NCBI RefSeq assembly: GCF_020166515.1
Contig: NZ_JAINZT010000006.1
Coordinates: 124,001-188,000, forward strand
Direction: 5' to 3'
From: Robertkochia flava
GTDB lineage: Bacteria; Bacteroidota; Bacteroidia; Flavobacteriales; Flavobacteriaceae
DNA: 64,000 nucleotides
Both the position numbers and the translations under genes were made by a program. Positions 27,174 through 34,697 of the stretch are shown here, in pieces (position 1 is the first letter of the stretch; every line of letters starts with the position of its first letter). The notes under the pieces were generated by a model, which saw only the letters and a list, made by a program, of their open reading frames with translations, made no database searches and was not told the DNA's origin.

Positions 27174-29615
27174 ATGACAGACCAACTGAAAAAGGCAGTA
27201 CCTCATTTTGTGGTACTGTTGTTGTTTATTGCAGCTTCTCTTTTTTACTTTTCTCCGGTTCTTCAGGGGAAACAGATCTTTCAAAGTGATATTGTTCAAT
27301 ACATTGGTATGGCCCATGAACGGGACCAGTACAAGCAGGAAACAGGGATCGAATCTTACTGGACCAACAGTGCCTTTGGGGGCATGCCTACCTATCAGTT
27401 AGGCGCAAATTACGCCCATAATTACATCAAGAAACTGGACCGTGCGCTGCGGTTTTTACCCAGGCCGGCAGACTATCTTTTTCTCTATTTTATAGGCTTT
27501 TATATGCTCATGCTGGTTCTCAGGGTACCCTGGAAGCTTGCTGCAGTCGGGGCACTTGGATTTGGTTTTTCCACCTATCTCATTATTATTCTGGGGGTAG
27601 GGCATAATGCAAAAGCCCATGCTGTTGCCTATTTTCCCTGGGTGTTGTCCGGTATCCTACTGGCGCTGAGAAAACGCTATGTTGCAGGGTTCCTGTTAAC
27701 CGCCCTGGGTATGGCCCTTGAGATCAATGCGAATCACTTTCAGATGACCTATTACCTGTTGCTTCTTGTCCTGGTATTAGGAGGCGTATTTCTTTTTGAT
27801 GCAATCAGAAAGAAAGAGCTCCCTTCTTTTTTTAAGGGGATAGGGGTTTTGGTGATTGCAGTTCTTCTTGCTATCGGAACCAATGCAGCGAACCTTCTTG
27901 CTACCAGTGAGTATACAAAATGGTCTACCAGAGGGGCCAGTACATTAACCATGGATCCGGAAGGGAACCCGGTTGAGCAAAGCAACGGACTGGATAAGGA
28001 ATATATTACTGCATACAGCTATGGTATCCTGGAATCGTTCAACCTGTTTTCTTCCAGGTTGTTCGGAGGTGGCGATCAGGAAAATGCAGGGAAAGATTCG
28101 AATACGTATAAATTCCTGGTGAACCAGGGTGTAAATCCCGGACAGGCCGAGAATTTCACTAAAGCCCTACCCATGTACTGGGGCGGACAGCCTGGTGTTG
28201 CCGCACCGGCTTATGTGGGAGCCGTACTCTTATTTTTCTTTGTAGCAGGAATATTCCTGGTCAGGGAAAAACACAAATGGTGGTTGCTGGGCGGTGCCCT
28301 GTTATCGCTGGTACTTTCCTGGGGTAAGAATTTTGAAGCCTTAACCAATTTCATGATCGATTACTTCCCGCTTTACAATAAGTTCAGGGCCATTACCTCG
28401 GTGCAGGTCATTCTCGAGCTTTGTATTCCAGTACTGGCAGTATTGGCCATGGCGGCATTACTGGATAAATCGGTGGAGAAAGCTGTCAAGGAAAAGGCCA
28501 TTACCTACAGTTTATTGATTTTCGGGGGATTAGGAGCGGTGTTGTTTTTATTAAAAGGAACCTTTGATTTTACAGGAGCCTATGATGAGTATTATGCCCA
28601 GTCTGTTGGACCGGAGGTGGTACAAATGATCGTGAGAGATCGAAAGGCATTCTATACCCAGGATCTTCTGAGGAGCCTGCTTTTTGTAGTGTTGTCCGGA
28701 GCACTGAGTTGGTTGCTGGTTCGTGGAAAATTGAAACGCGACCTGTTTATTGCAGGTGCTGGAATTCTCATACTTGCAGACTTGGTAACGGTAGATAAGC
28801 GCTATGTGAACGAGGAGGATTTTGTTCAGGCAAGGGTGATGAAGAAACCTTTTCAACCCGATGAGGCCGATCAGGAAATTCTTAAAGATCAGGGACATTT
28901 CAGGGTGTATGACACTCAGGAAGGTCTTAATGGCGCCGGAACTTCCTACTTCCACAACTCCATTGGGGGCTATCATGCAGCCAAACCGAAGCGAATTCAG
29001 GAACTGTTTGAATATCAACTGGCTCAAAATAATCCGGAGGTCCTCTCGATGTTCAACGTGAGATATATTAAAAGACGCGATGAACAAGGTCAGGTAGTTG
29101 CCATGAATAATCCGAATGCCAACGGGAATGCCTGGTTCGTGGAAGAGCTCGAAGCGGTAGAGAATGCCAATGCCGAGATGCAGGCACTTACCGGTCTTGA
29201 CACGAGCAGAAAGGCTGTGGCAGACACCTCTTCCTGGGAAGAAAAGGAATGGAAGAAATATATCGGAAATTACGTGAAAGATTCTGCCAGTGCCATTTCC
29301 CTTGCGTCTTACGCCCCCAATAAAATGGTATACAAAAGTTCCAATGCACATGACGGGATCGCTGTATTTTCAGAAATGTTCTATCCACATGGTTGGGAGG
29401 TGAGCATCGATGGCTCAGAAACAGGACATTTCAGGGTTGATTATGCGTTAAGAGCTCTTTTTGTACCCGCCGGGGATCATGAGATCGTATTCGAATTTAA
29501 GCCTGAAGTGGTGCAAACGGGCACCACCATAGCCCTGATGAGTAATTTGTTGTTATTCCTGTGCTTTCTCGGAGGCATTTATCTGCTATTCGGGAAAAAG
29601 GCGATAAAGTCGTAA
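27174..29615 (+). CDS. YfhO family membrane protein
   Basis: A large integral membrane protein of 813 residues with about 12-14 hydrophobic segments in the first 530 residues and near the C-terminus. Between these is a soluble region (about 540-770), containing the family-like KPKRIQELFEYQ and YPHGWEVSIDG blocks. YfhO proteins belong to the GT-C-like superfamily and are tied to glycosylation of cell-wall or surface polymers in Firmicutes. The catalytic role here is inferred from family only. A glycosyltransferase and a flippase follow directly, which supports a surface-glycan role. Confidence 0.85.
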   Translation: MTDQLKKAVPHFVVLLLFIAASLFYFSPVLQGKQIFQSDIVQYIGMAHERDQYKQETGIESYWTNSAFGGMPTYQLGANYAHNYIKKLDRALRFLPRPADYLFLYFIGFYMLMLVLRVPWKLAAVGALGFGFSTYLIIILGVGHNAKAHAVAYFPWVLSGILLALRKRYVAGFLLTALGMALEINANHFQMTYYLLLLVLVLGGVFLFDAIRKKELPSFFKGIGVLVIAVLLAIGTNAANLLATSEYTKWSTRGASTLTMDPEGNPVEQSNGLDKEYITAYSYGILESFNLFSSRLFGGGDQENAGKDSNTYKFLVNQGVNPGQAENFTKALPMYWGGQPGVAAPAYVGAVLLFFFVAGIFLVREKHKWWLLGGALLSLVLSWGKNFEALTNFMIDYFPLYNKFRAITSVQVILELCIPVLAVLAMAALLDKSVEKAVKEKAITYSLLIFGGLGAVLFLLKGTFDFTGAYDEYYAQSVGPEVVQMIVRDRKAFYTQDLLRSLLFVVLSGALSWLLVRGKLKRDLFIAGAGILILADLVTVDKRYVNEEDFVQARVMKKPFQPDEADQEILKDQGHFRVYDTQEGLNGAGTSYFHNSIGGYHAAKPKRIQELFEYQLAQNNPEVLSMFNVRYIKRRDEQGQVVAMNNPNANGNAWFVEELEAVENANAEMQALTGLDTSRKAVADTSSWEEKEWKKYIGNYVKDSASAISLASYAPNKMVYKSSNAHDGIAVFSEMFYPHGWEVSIDGSETGHFRVDYALRALFVPAGDHEIVFEFKPEVVQTGTTIALMSNLLLFLCFLGGIYLLFGKKAIKS

Positions 29616-29617
29616 CT

Positions 29618-30916
29618 GTGGAGCCGAAAACGCTAAAAAGAGTTCTTATCATAACCTATTACTGGCCTCCTGCCGGAGGCCCCGGGGTGCAACGCTGGCT
29701 GAAATTCGTTAAATACCTCAGGGAATTTGGCGTTGACCCCCTGGTATATGTTCCCGAAAATCCCAGTTACCCGCTGTTAGACCAGGACCTGATCAAAGAG
29801 GTGCCGGAGGATATCACAGTTTTTAAACATCCTGTATTTGAACCGTATTCCATAGCATCGGTATTTTCTAAAAAGGGAACCGAAGCCATGAGCAGTGGCC
29901 TGATAAAGGAAAAGGAACAAGGGATCAAAGAACGCCTGCTTTTATGGATAAGAGGGAATCTTTTTATTCCGGATGCCCGCAGATTCTGGATACACCCCTC
30001 GGTAAAATTTCTCGAACCGCTACTTGAGCAAAAACAAATTGATACAGTGGTCACCACAGGCCCTCCGCACAGCTTACACCTGATAGGATTAAAGCTTCAG
30101 AAGGAAACCAAGGTGAAGTGGATCGCAGATTTCAGAGATCCCTGGACCAGTATAGGCTATCATAAAAAACTGAAATTAAGCCGCTGGGCTGCAAAAAAGC
30201 ATAAGCAACTGGAAAAAAAGGTGTTGAAAAGTGCGGATATCGTACTTGCCACAAGCCATACTACAGCAAAGGAGCTTGAAGGGATCTCAGGTAGGGGAGT
30301 TAAAACCCTGACCAACGGGTTCGATACAGCGGATACCCCGGTAGAGGTTGGCCCTTCTTCAAAATTCCGGCTTGCTCACATAGGATCCCTCCTTACCGGC
30401 CGGGACCCTAAAATTCTCTGGGAGGTACTGGGAGAATTGGTGGAGACTGAACGGAGTTTTAAGGACGACCTTGAGATCAATCTGGTTGGTGCTGTGAGTG
30501 AAGAGGTACTGCAATCGGTTAAAAATGCCGGCCTGGAACCCTTTCTGTTTGTGAAGGGATATGTATCTCATGACAAGGCCCTGCAATTGCAAAGGGAAGC
30601 CAGGGTATTACTGCTGCTGGAGATCGATTCAAAAGATACCCGCGGAATTATTCCCGGGAAACTTTTTGAATATATGGCTGCAAGGCGCCCGGTTTTGGCA
30701 ATTGGTCCGGAAAACTGGGAAGCCGGAGAACTCCTTGCCGAAAGCAGGGCAGGAGCAGTATTTACCTATAAGGAGAAACAACCCCTTAAAGAAGCGGTAA
30801 TTGAGCTTTACCGCAATTATAAGAACGGAACTATCTTCGGGGAAGAAACCCAAATAAGTCAATACACCCGAAAGGCCCTGACCGAAAAATTAGCCACCAT
30901 TATTAAGGATATCTGA
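29618..30916 (+). CDS. glycosyltransferase (GT-B, family 4-like)
   Basis: 432 residues with the GT-B pattern: an N-terminal ITYYWPPAGGPGVQR near residues 10-24, a DFRDPW block, and a C-terminal nucleotide-sugar domain ending in the GKLFEYMAARRPVLAIG motif typical of GT4-like enzymes. No membrane segment. I place the start at the GTG at 29618, three bases after the yfhO stop; the frame also opens further upstream inside yfhO. Its stop overlaps the ATG of the flippase gene. It probably adds a sugar to a lipid-linked intermediate exported by the flippase. Confidence 0.82.
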   Translation: MEPKTLKRVLIITYYWPPAGGPGVQRWLKFVKYLREFGVDPLVYVPENPSYPLLDQDLIKEVPEDITVFKHPVFEPYSIASVFSKKGTEAMSSGLIKEKEQGIKERLLLWIRGNLFIPDARRFWIHPSVKFLEPLLEQKQIDTVVTTGPPHSLHLIGLKLQKETKVKWIADFRDPWTSIGYHKKLKLSRWAAKKHKQLEKKVLKSADIVLATSHTTAKELEGISGRGVKTLTNGFDTADTPVEVGPSSKFRLAHIGSLLTGRDPKILWEVLGELVETERSFKDDLEINLVGAVSEEVLQSVKNAGLEPFLFVKGYVSHDKALQLQREARVLLLLEIDSKDTRGIIPGKLFEYMAARRPVLAIGPENWEAGELLAESRAGAVFTYKEKQPLKEAVIELYRNYKNGTIFGEETQISQYTRKALTEKLATIIKDI

Positions 30917-32379
30917 TGGGAATCGTTAAAAAGCAATCTCTCGCAAATTTGATGAGTACCTATGTCGGTTTCGGAATAGGGGCAGTGAATACTATCTTTC
31001 TGTACACATACTTTCTAACCGATACCTATTACGGTCTGGTAACGTACTTGTTATCTACGGCTAACCTGCTTATGCCAGTTCTTGCATTTGGAGTCCAGAA
31101 CACCCTCGTAAAATTCTATACGTCTTTTTCCGATACCGAAGAGCGACGAAAATTTACTGCCATGATGCTTTTTTTACCCCTGTTGGTTGCGGTAGTACTA
31201 GGAGGGATAGGGGTATTGACCTTTAAATTCATATCATCTTTCCTTACCGCTGGCAATGAGGTGATCTCTGATTATATATGGACCATTTATATTATTGGGT
31301 TTGCCATGGCCTATTTCGAGGTATTCTATGCCTGGGCAAGGGTGCATCTTCGATCTGTATTCGGGAATTTCCTCAAGGAGGTATTCCCCAGGATCTGCAT
31401 TATGTTGCTACTGCTGGCAGTATCTGTGAAATGGCTGGACGTAAAAGCATTTATCTATTCCCTTGTATGGGTATACCTGCTGCGAATGCTGCTTATGGCG
31501 CTTAGTGCGGCCAGGACACAAAAACCGTCTTTAGAATGGGGACTGCCATCCAGGTGGGTGGATATTTTGAAATACACGGTTCTGATAATTATAGGAGGGT
31601 CGGTAGCCGCTGTTTTTCTTGATATTGACCGGTTTATGATCAACCAGTATGAGCACATTGAAAACATTGCATACTACAGTGTAGCGGTTTACATAGCAGT
31701 AGTTATTGCAGTTCCGGCAAGAGCACTGCATCAGATCACCTATCCGCTGACCTCTAAACTGATGAATGAACGCAACCACAGGGAGCTTGCTGAACTCTAT
31801 CGCAAGAGCTCCATCAACCTGCTTGTGGTAAGCGGCCTCATTTTTGTTCTCATCATGGTGAATATTGAACAACTTTATATGCTGCTTCCGGATTCCTACC
31901 GTGGCGGAATTACCGTGGTATTTTTGATCTCCCTGGCGAAACTTAGTGATAATCTTATTGGAAATAACAATGCCATTATTTACAATAGTAACTATTACCG
32001 TATGGTTCTGCTTTTCGGTCTTTTACTGGCGGTTTTAACGGTGGTATTGAATATGATCTTTATTCCTTTGTGGGGTATAAACGGAGCTGCATTTGCCTCC
32101 CTTTTGGCCTTTCTCATTTATAATGCCTCCAAGTTATGGTATATTAAAAGAAAAATGGGCCTTTTTCCGCTTACAGGAAATACGGTAATGGTCTTTGTGA
32201 TCATGTTTGCATTTCTGCTGGTGTTCTATTTCTGGAGCTTTCCTTTCCATCCCATCCTGAATATCATTCTCAAGTCAGTAATGGTGGTGGGGCTTTATCT
32301 TTACCTGGTGTACCACCTTAAGGTTTCCGTTGAGATCAATGAAGAGATCGACAGCTATATAAAAAAGGGGAAGCCTTAA
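30916..32379 (+). CDS. polysaccharide/lipid-linked oligosaccharide flippase (Wzx-like, MATE/MOP fold)
   Basis: 487 residues with 12-14 membrane helices spread over the whole length, and the family-like N-terminus LANLMSTYVGFGIGAVNT. Proteins of this kind move undecaprenyl-linked sugars across the inner membrane. The ATG overlaps the stop of the glycosyltransferase (TGATG), so translation is coupled. The order YfhO, glycosyltransferase, flippase suggests a small glycan-export module. A terminator begins just before the stop codon. Confidence 0.82.
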   Translation: MGIVKKQSLANLMSTYVGFGIGAVNTIFLYTYFLTDTYYGLVTYLLSTANLLMPVLAFGVQNTLVKFYTSFSDTEERRKFTAMMLFLPLLVAVVLGGIGVLTFKFISSFLTAGNEVISDYIWTIYIIGFAMAYFEVFYAWARVHLRSVFGNFLKEVFPRICIMLLLLAVSVKWLDVKAFIYSLVWVYLLRMLLMALSAARTQKPSLEWGLPSRWVDILKYTVLIIIGGSVAAVFLDIDRFMINQYEHIENIAYYSVAVYIAVVIAVPARALHQITYPLTSKLMNERNHRELAELYRKSSINLLVVSGLIFVLIMVNIEQLYMLLPDSYRGGITVVFLISLAKLSDNLIGNNNAIIYNSNYYRMVLLFGLLLAVLTVVLNMIFIPLWGINGAAFASLLAFLIYNASKLWYIKRKMGLFPLTGNTVMVFVIMFAFLLVFYFWSFPFHPILNIILKSVMVVGLYLYLVYHLKVSVEINEEIDSYIKKGKP

Positions 32380-32397
32380 TTGGGTTCCCCTTTTTTG
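32361..32397. terminator. bidirectional terminator
   Basis: Stem GGGGAA/TTCCCC (32367-32372 with 32385-32390), with A-run and T-run on the two sides. It lies between the convergent flippase and Tyr/Arg-rich protein genes. Confidence 0.8.
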
Positions 32398-32434
32398 TTA
32401 CACTAATCAAACTCATTAAAATTGCCTAAGTCTC

Positions 32435-33592
32435 TCAGGATCTGTTTTTTCTTCCTCTGGTGCTTCTGTCATTTTTTGCATTACCAGATTTTGATCTGGA
32501 AGAATAGGTCCTGCTCATGTTTTTACCGCTCTTTCGGTTATCCTTTTTGCTGTAGGCTCTGCTTTTTTTAACTGCAGCCCTTTGCGGTTTCTGATAACTA
32601 TTGCGTTTCGTCCGGTTTACCGTAGTAGAGCGGGTTATGGTTTTTCCGCCCTTTTTAACTTCTGTAGTTCGGGTACTACTTACACGAACAGGCTTTTTAT
32701 TTTTAGCATTGTAATTCCTGTTATAACCTTTTCCGGACGGATTCCTTCTTGGTTTGTAATCTTTGTTATACCCCCTGGTATTGTTGGCTACAGTTTTCTT
32801 TCTTCCGTTGGAATTCGGAGTTGATTTATTGTAGCCTCTTTTATTCTTTTCATACCTGAGGCTTCGATCTCTGATATCCCGTCTTACCTGAACATCTCTC
32901 CTGTTCACCACTCTGCGGTCATTCATATAAACACTACTTCTGGGGTTCTTACCCTTATGGTGATAGGTTCTTCCCACATTGGCATAGGCCCTTCTGTGGT
33001 TGTTGTTGTACGGTCTGTAATAGGTGTATCGTACAGGGTGGTAATACCTTCTGTAGGGTCTCGGATTAACGATACAAAACCTGGCTGCTGGTCGTACAAA
33101 GTAATTGTATACCGGTCTGTACACGAATTGTCTGTTATACACATTTACATATCCCTGGAATCTGCTAAATCCGCCATAGGCATCGTAATACACGTATAGG
33201 CCACCAATTCTGGAGACACGTCCCCTGTTGTACCATACATTAATATTCCCGATCCGGTTTACTCTGCCATAGAAATCATAATATACAGGAGTGTTTTCGA
33301 TCTGGATCACTGCCCCGTAATCGTCATACTGAACCCAGGGGTCGTAATTGAATCCTGAATTAAAACTGATACTTACTCCCGGACTGTGGTATGCGGCACC
33401 AAGGTAGGAGGGTTGATCGATAAAAAAGTCGAACTCCCCATCTGGATATACTGAAAACGTAATACCGCCTTCAACGAATATCATGGAATTGGAATAACCA
33501 AAAGTTCGTTGTGAAGCCTCTCCGGTAGTTCCGGCCTGTATTGCTCCATAGCTCAAAAAGATGCTTAAAAATGTAATGATAACGTGTTTCAT
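32435..33592 (-). CDS. secreted Tyr/Arg/Asn-rich low-complexity protein
   Basis: 385 residues. A signal peptide (MKHVIITFLSIFLSYGAIQAG) is followed by about 80 ordinary residues, then three to four degenerate repeats of about 18 residues of the form VYYDFYGRVNRIGNINV / VWYNRGRVSRIGGLYV / VYYDAYGGFSRFQGYVNV. The last 230 residues are extremely basic and rich in Tyr, Asn, Arg, Lys and Ser. Similar repeat proteins are common in flavobacteria but have no known function; an envelope or matrix role is a guess. The start is the ATG at 33592. A sigma-54-like promoter lies upstream at 33645-33664. Confidence 0.7.
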   Translation of the reverse strand: MKHVIITFLSIFLSYGAIQAGTTGEASQRTFGYSNSMIFVEGGITFSVYPDGEFDFFIDQPSYLGAAYHSPGVSISFNSGFNYDPWVQYDDYGAVIQIENTPVYYDFYGRVNRIGNINVWYNRGRVSRIGGLYVYYDAYGGFSRFQGYVNVYNRQFVYRPVYNYFVRPAARFCIVNPRPYRRYYHPVRYTYYRPYNNNHRRAYANVGRTYHHKGKNPRSSVYMNDRRVVNRRDVQVRRDIRDRSLRYEKNKRGYNKSTPNSNGRKKTVANNTRGYNKDYKPRRNPSGKGYNRNYNAKNKKPVRVSSTRTTEVKKGGKTITRSTTVNRTKRNSYQKPQRAAVKKSRAYSKKDNRKSGKNMSRTYSSRSKSGNAKNDRSTRGRKNRS

Positions 33593-33644
33593 GATCAAAA
33601 GGGTTTTAAGGTTCAACAACTTTTGGTTGGTATTACTTTCTTAC

Positions 33645-33664
33645 ATTCAAACAGCGTGCCAAAA
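33645..33664 (-). promoter_or_regulatory. sigma-54 (RpoN)-like promoter for the Tyr/Arg-rich protein
   Basis: On the minus strand the sequence reads TTTTGGCACGCTGTTTGAAT. TTGGCACG is a full -24 element, and TTTGAA sits at the -12 position with the correct spacing (consensus TGGCACG-N4-TTGC). It would start transcription about 45 bases before the ATG at 33592. A near-identical element occurs at 33942-33961. Confidence 0.6.
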
Positions 33665-33746
33665 TTGATGATGCCCGAATTTACTGGGCTGCAGAAGTGT
33701 TTGTGGGAATAGTATACTATTGGTAAACAGTGTTTTATAAAAAAAA

Positions 33747-33790
33747 ACTCCACAATCCGATCTTAGCGAAACGGTATTGCGGAGTTTTTA
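33747..33790. terminator. long imperfect hairpin, possible terminator
   Basis: ACTCC and CAAT (33747-33751, 33753-33756) pair with ATTG and GGAGT (33776-33779, 33781-33785), with an A-run on one side and a T-run on the other. It could act in both directions between the peroxiredoxin and the Tyr/Arg-rich gene. Confidence 0.5.
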
Positions 33791-33810
33791 AAACTAACCA
33801 ACCAATAATC

Positions 33811-33932
33811 AAAAAATTAGCACTGGGCTAATACCTTTATGTTTTCAGATCAGAACCGTTTTAGAAGATGTACTGAGGGTACGGTTTAAAACTCCTCAGG
33901 TTAAGCTCTTCAGATTTTGGGTCCTGATGTAT
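33811..33932 (-). ncRNA. candidate sigma-54-dependent small RNA
   Basis: The segment between the sigma-54-like element at 33942-33961 and a minus-strand terminator (ATTAGC/GCTAAT at 33816-33821 and 33827-33832 followed by six T) contains no ATG and no frame. It would give an RNA of about 120 bases. Internal pairings include CTGAGG/CCTCAG and, mutually exclusive with it, AACCGT/ACGGTT. It lies immediately downstream of the peroxiredoxin gene, so a 3'-UTR-derived RNA is the alternative. Confidence 0.35.
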
Positions 33933-33941
33933 AGTATTGAT

Positions 33942-33961
33942 TTCAAATAGTGTGCCAAAAA
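33942..33961 (-). promoter_or_regulatory. sigma-54 (RpoN)-like promoter element, second copy
   Basis: Minus-strand sequence TTTTGGCACACTATTTGAAA: TTGGCAC at -24 and TTTGAA at -12, same spacing as the copy at 33645-33664. It points away from the peroxiredoxin gene into the non-coding segment that ends at the terminator near 33811. Confidence 0.5.
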
Positions 33962-33976
33962 GTATTCAGACGATCG

Positions 33977-34621
33977 CTACAGGACTTTTAATGCGTCTTC
34001 AAGCGCTTTCGGCTCAGCCCTTTTGGTGTAATCTTCATTGGCATAAACGTAACGTACAATCCCGGTTTCATCAAGAATAAAGGTCGCAGGTACAGGGAGG
34101 TTCCAGTCGCTGTTTCCCTGGGATGTTTCGAGATCGATCCCGAAAGTACTGTAAACTTCCTTAAGGCTTTCAGGAACCTGGAATACCAGTCCGGCCTTTT
34201 TAGCCAATTCATGATCCTTATCACTGAAAACTTTAAAGTTCAGGTTGTTCTTTTCTGTAGTGGATAGTGAATTATCAGGGGTTTCAGGACTTATGGCAAT
34301 AAGTTGTGCTCCCAGCGCCTTGAAATTTTCAAGTTCTTCCTGCATACTTCTCAATTCCAGGTTGCAATAAGGGCACCAGCCACCCCTGTAGAAACTGATA
34401 ATGGTTTTGGTGCCTTCTATTTCCTTGCGGAGGGATACCGGTTGGTGGTGAGGGTCGGTTAATGTGGCATCCGGAAATGAAGCTCCTGTTTTGAGTATGG
34501 TGTCGGTGATGGCTTTTTCTTTGAGTATAAGGGTGGCCTGATCCATGACAGATAAGGCCTCTTCAGGTATTTTATTACGGTTGGCCTGGTTGAGGGCATT
34601 CAGTTTTTCTGTTAATGACAT
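33977..34621 (-). CDS. peroxiredoxin-like (AhpC/TSA) family protein
   Basis: 214 residues with a thioredoxin fold. An N-terminal helical region (1-40) is followed by the domain GASFPDATLTDPHHQPVSL, then the active-site stretch RGGWCPYCNLEL with Cys83 and Cys86, then LIAISPETPDNS and the cis-Pro region VPATFILDE. The CPYC pair is closer to a thiol-disulfide oxidoreductase or AhpC-TSA-2-like protein than to a classical 2-Cys peroxiredoxin. Expected role: reduction of peroxides or disulfides in the cytoplasm. It is a single gene with no visible regulator. Confidence 0.85.
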   Translation of the reverse strand: MSLTEKLNALNQANRNKIPEEALSVMDQATLILKEKAITDTILKTGASFPDATLTDPHHQPVSLRKEIEGTKTIISFYRGGWCPYCNLELRSMQEELENFKALGAQLIAISPETPDNSLSTTEKNNLNFKVFSDKDHELAKKAGLVFQVPESLKEVYSTFGIDLETSQGNSDWNLPVPATFILDETGIVRYVYANEDYTKRAEPKALEDALKVL

Positions 34622-34697
34622 AATGTAAATTGATTTTAGATTCCTTAAATGGGTCGTTTAAGAAAACCGTACATTACCCTAAATCACAAAAAATCAG

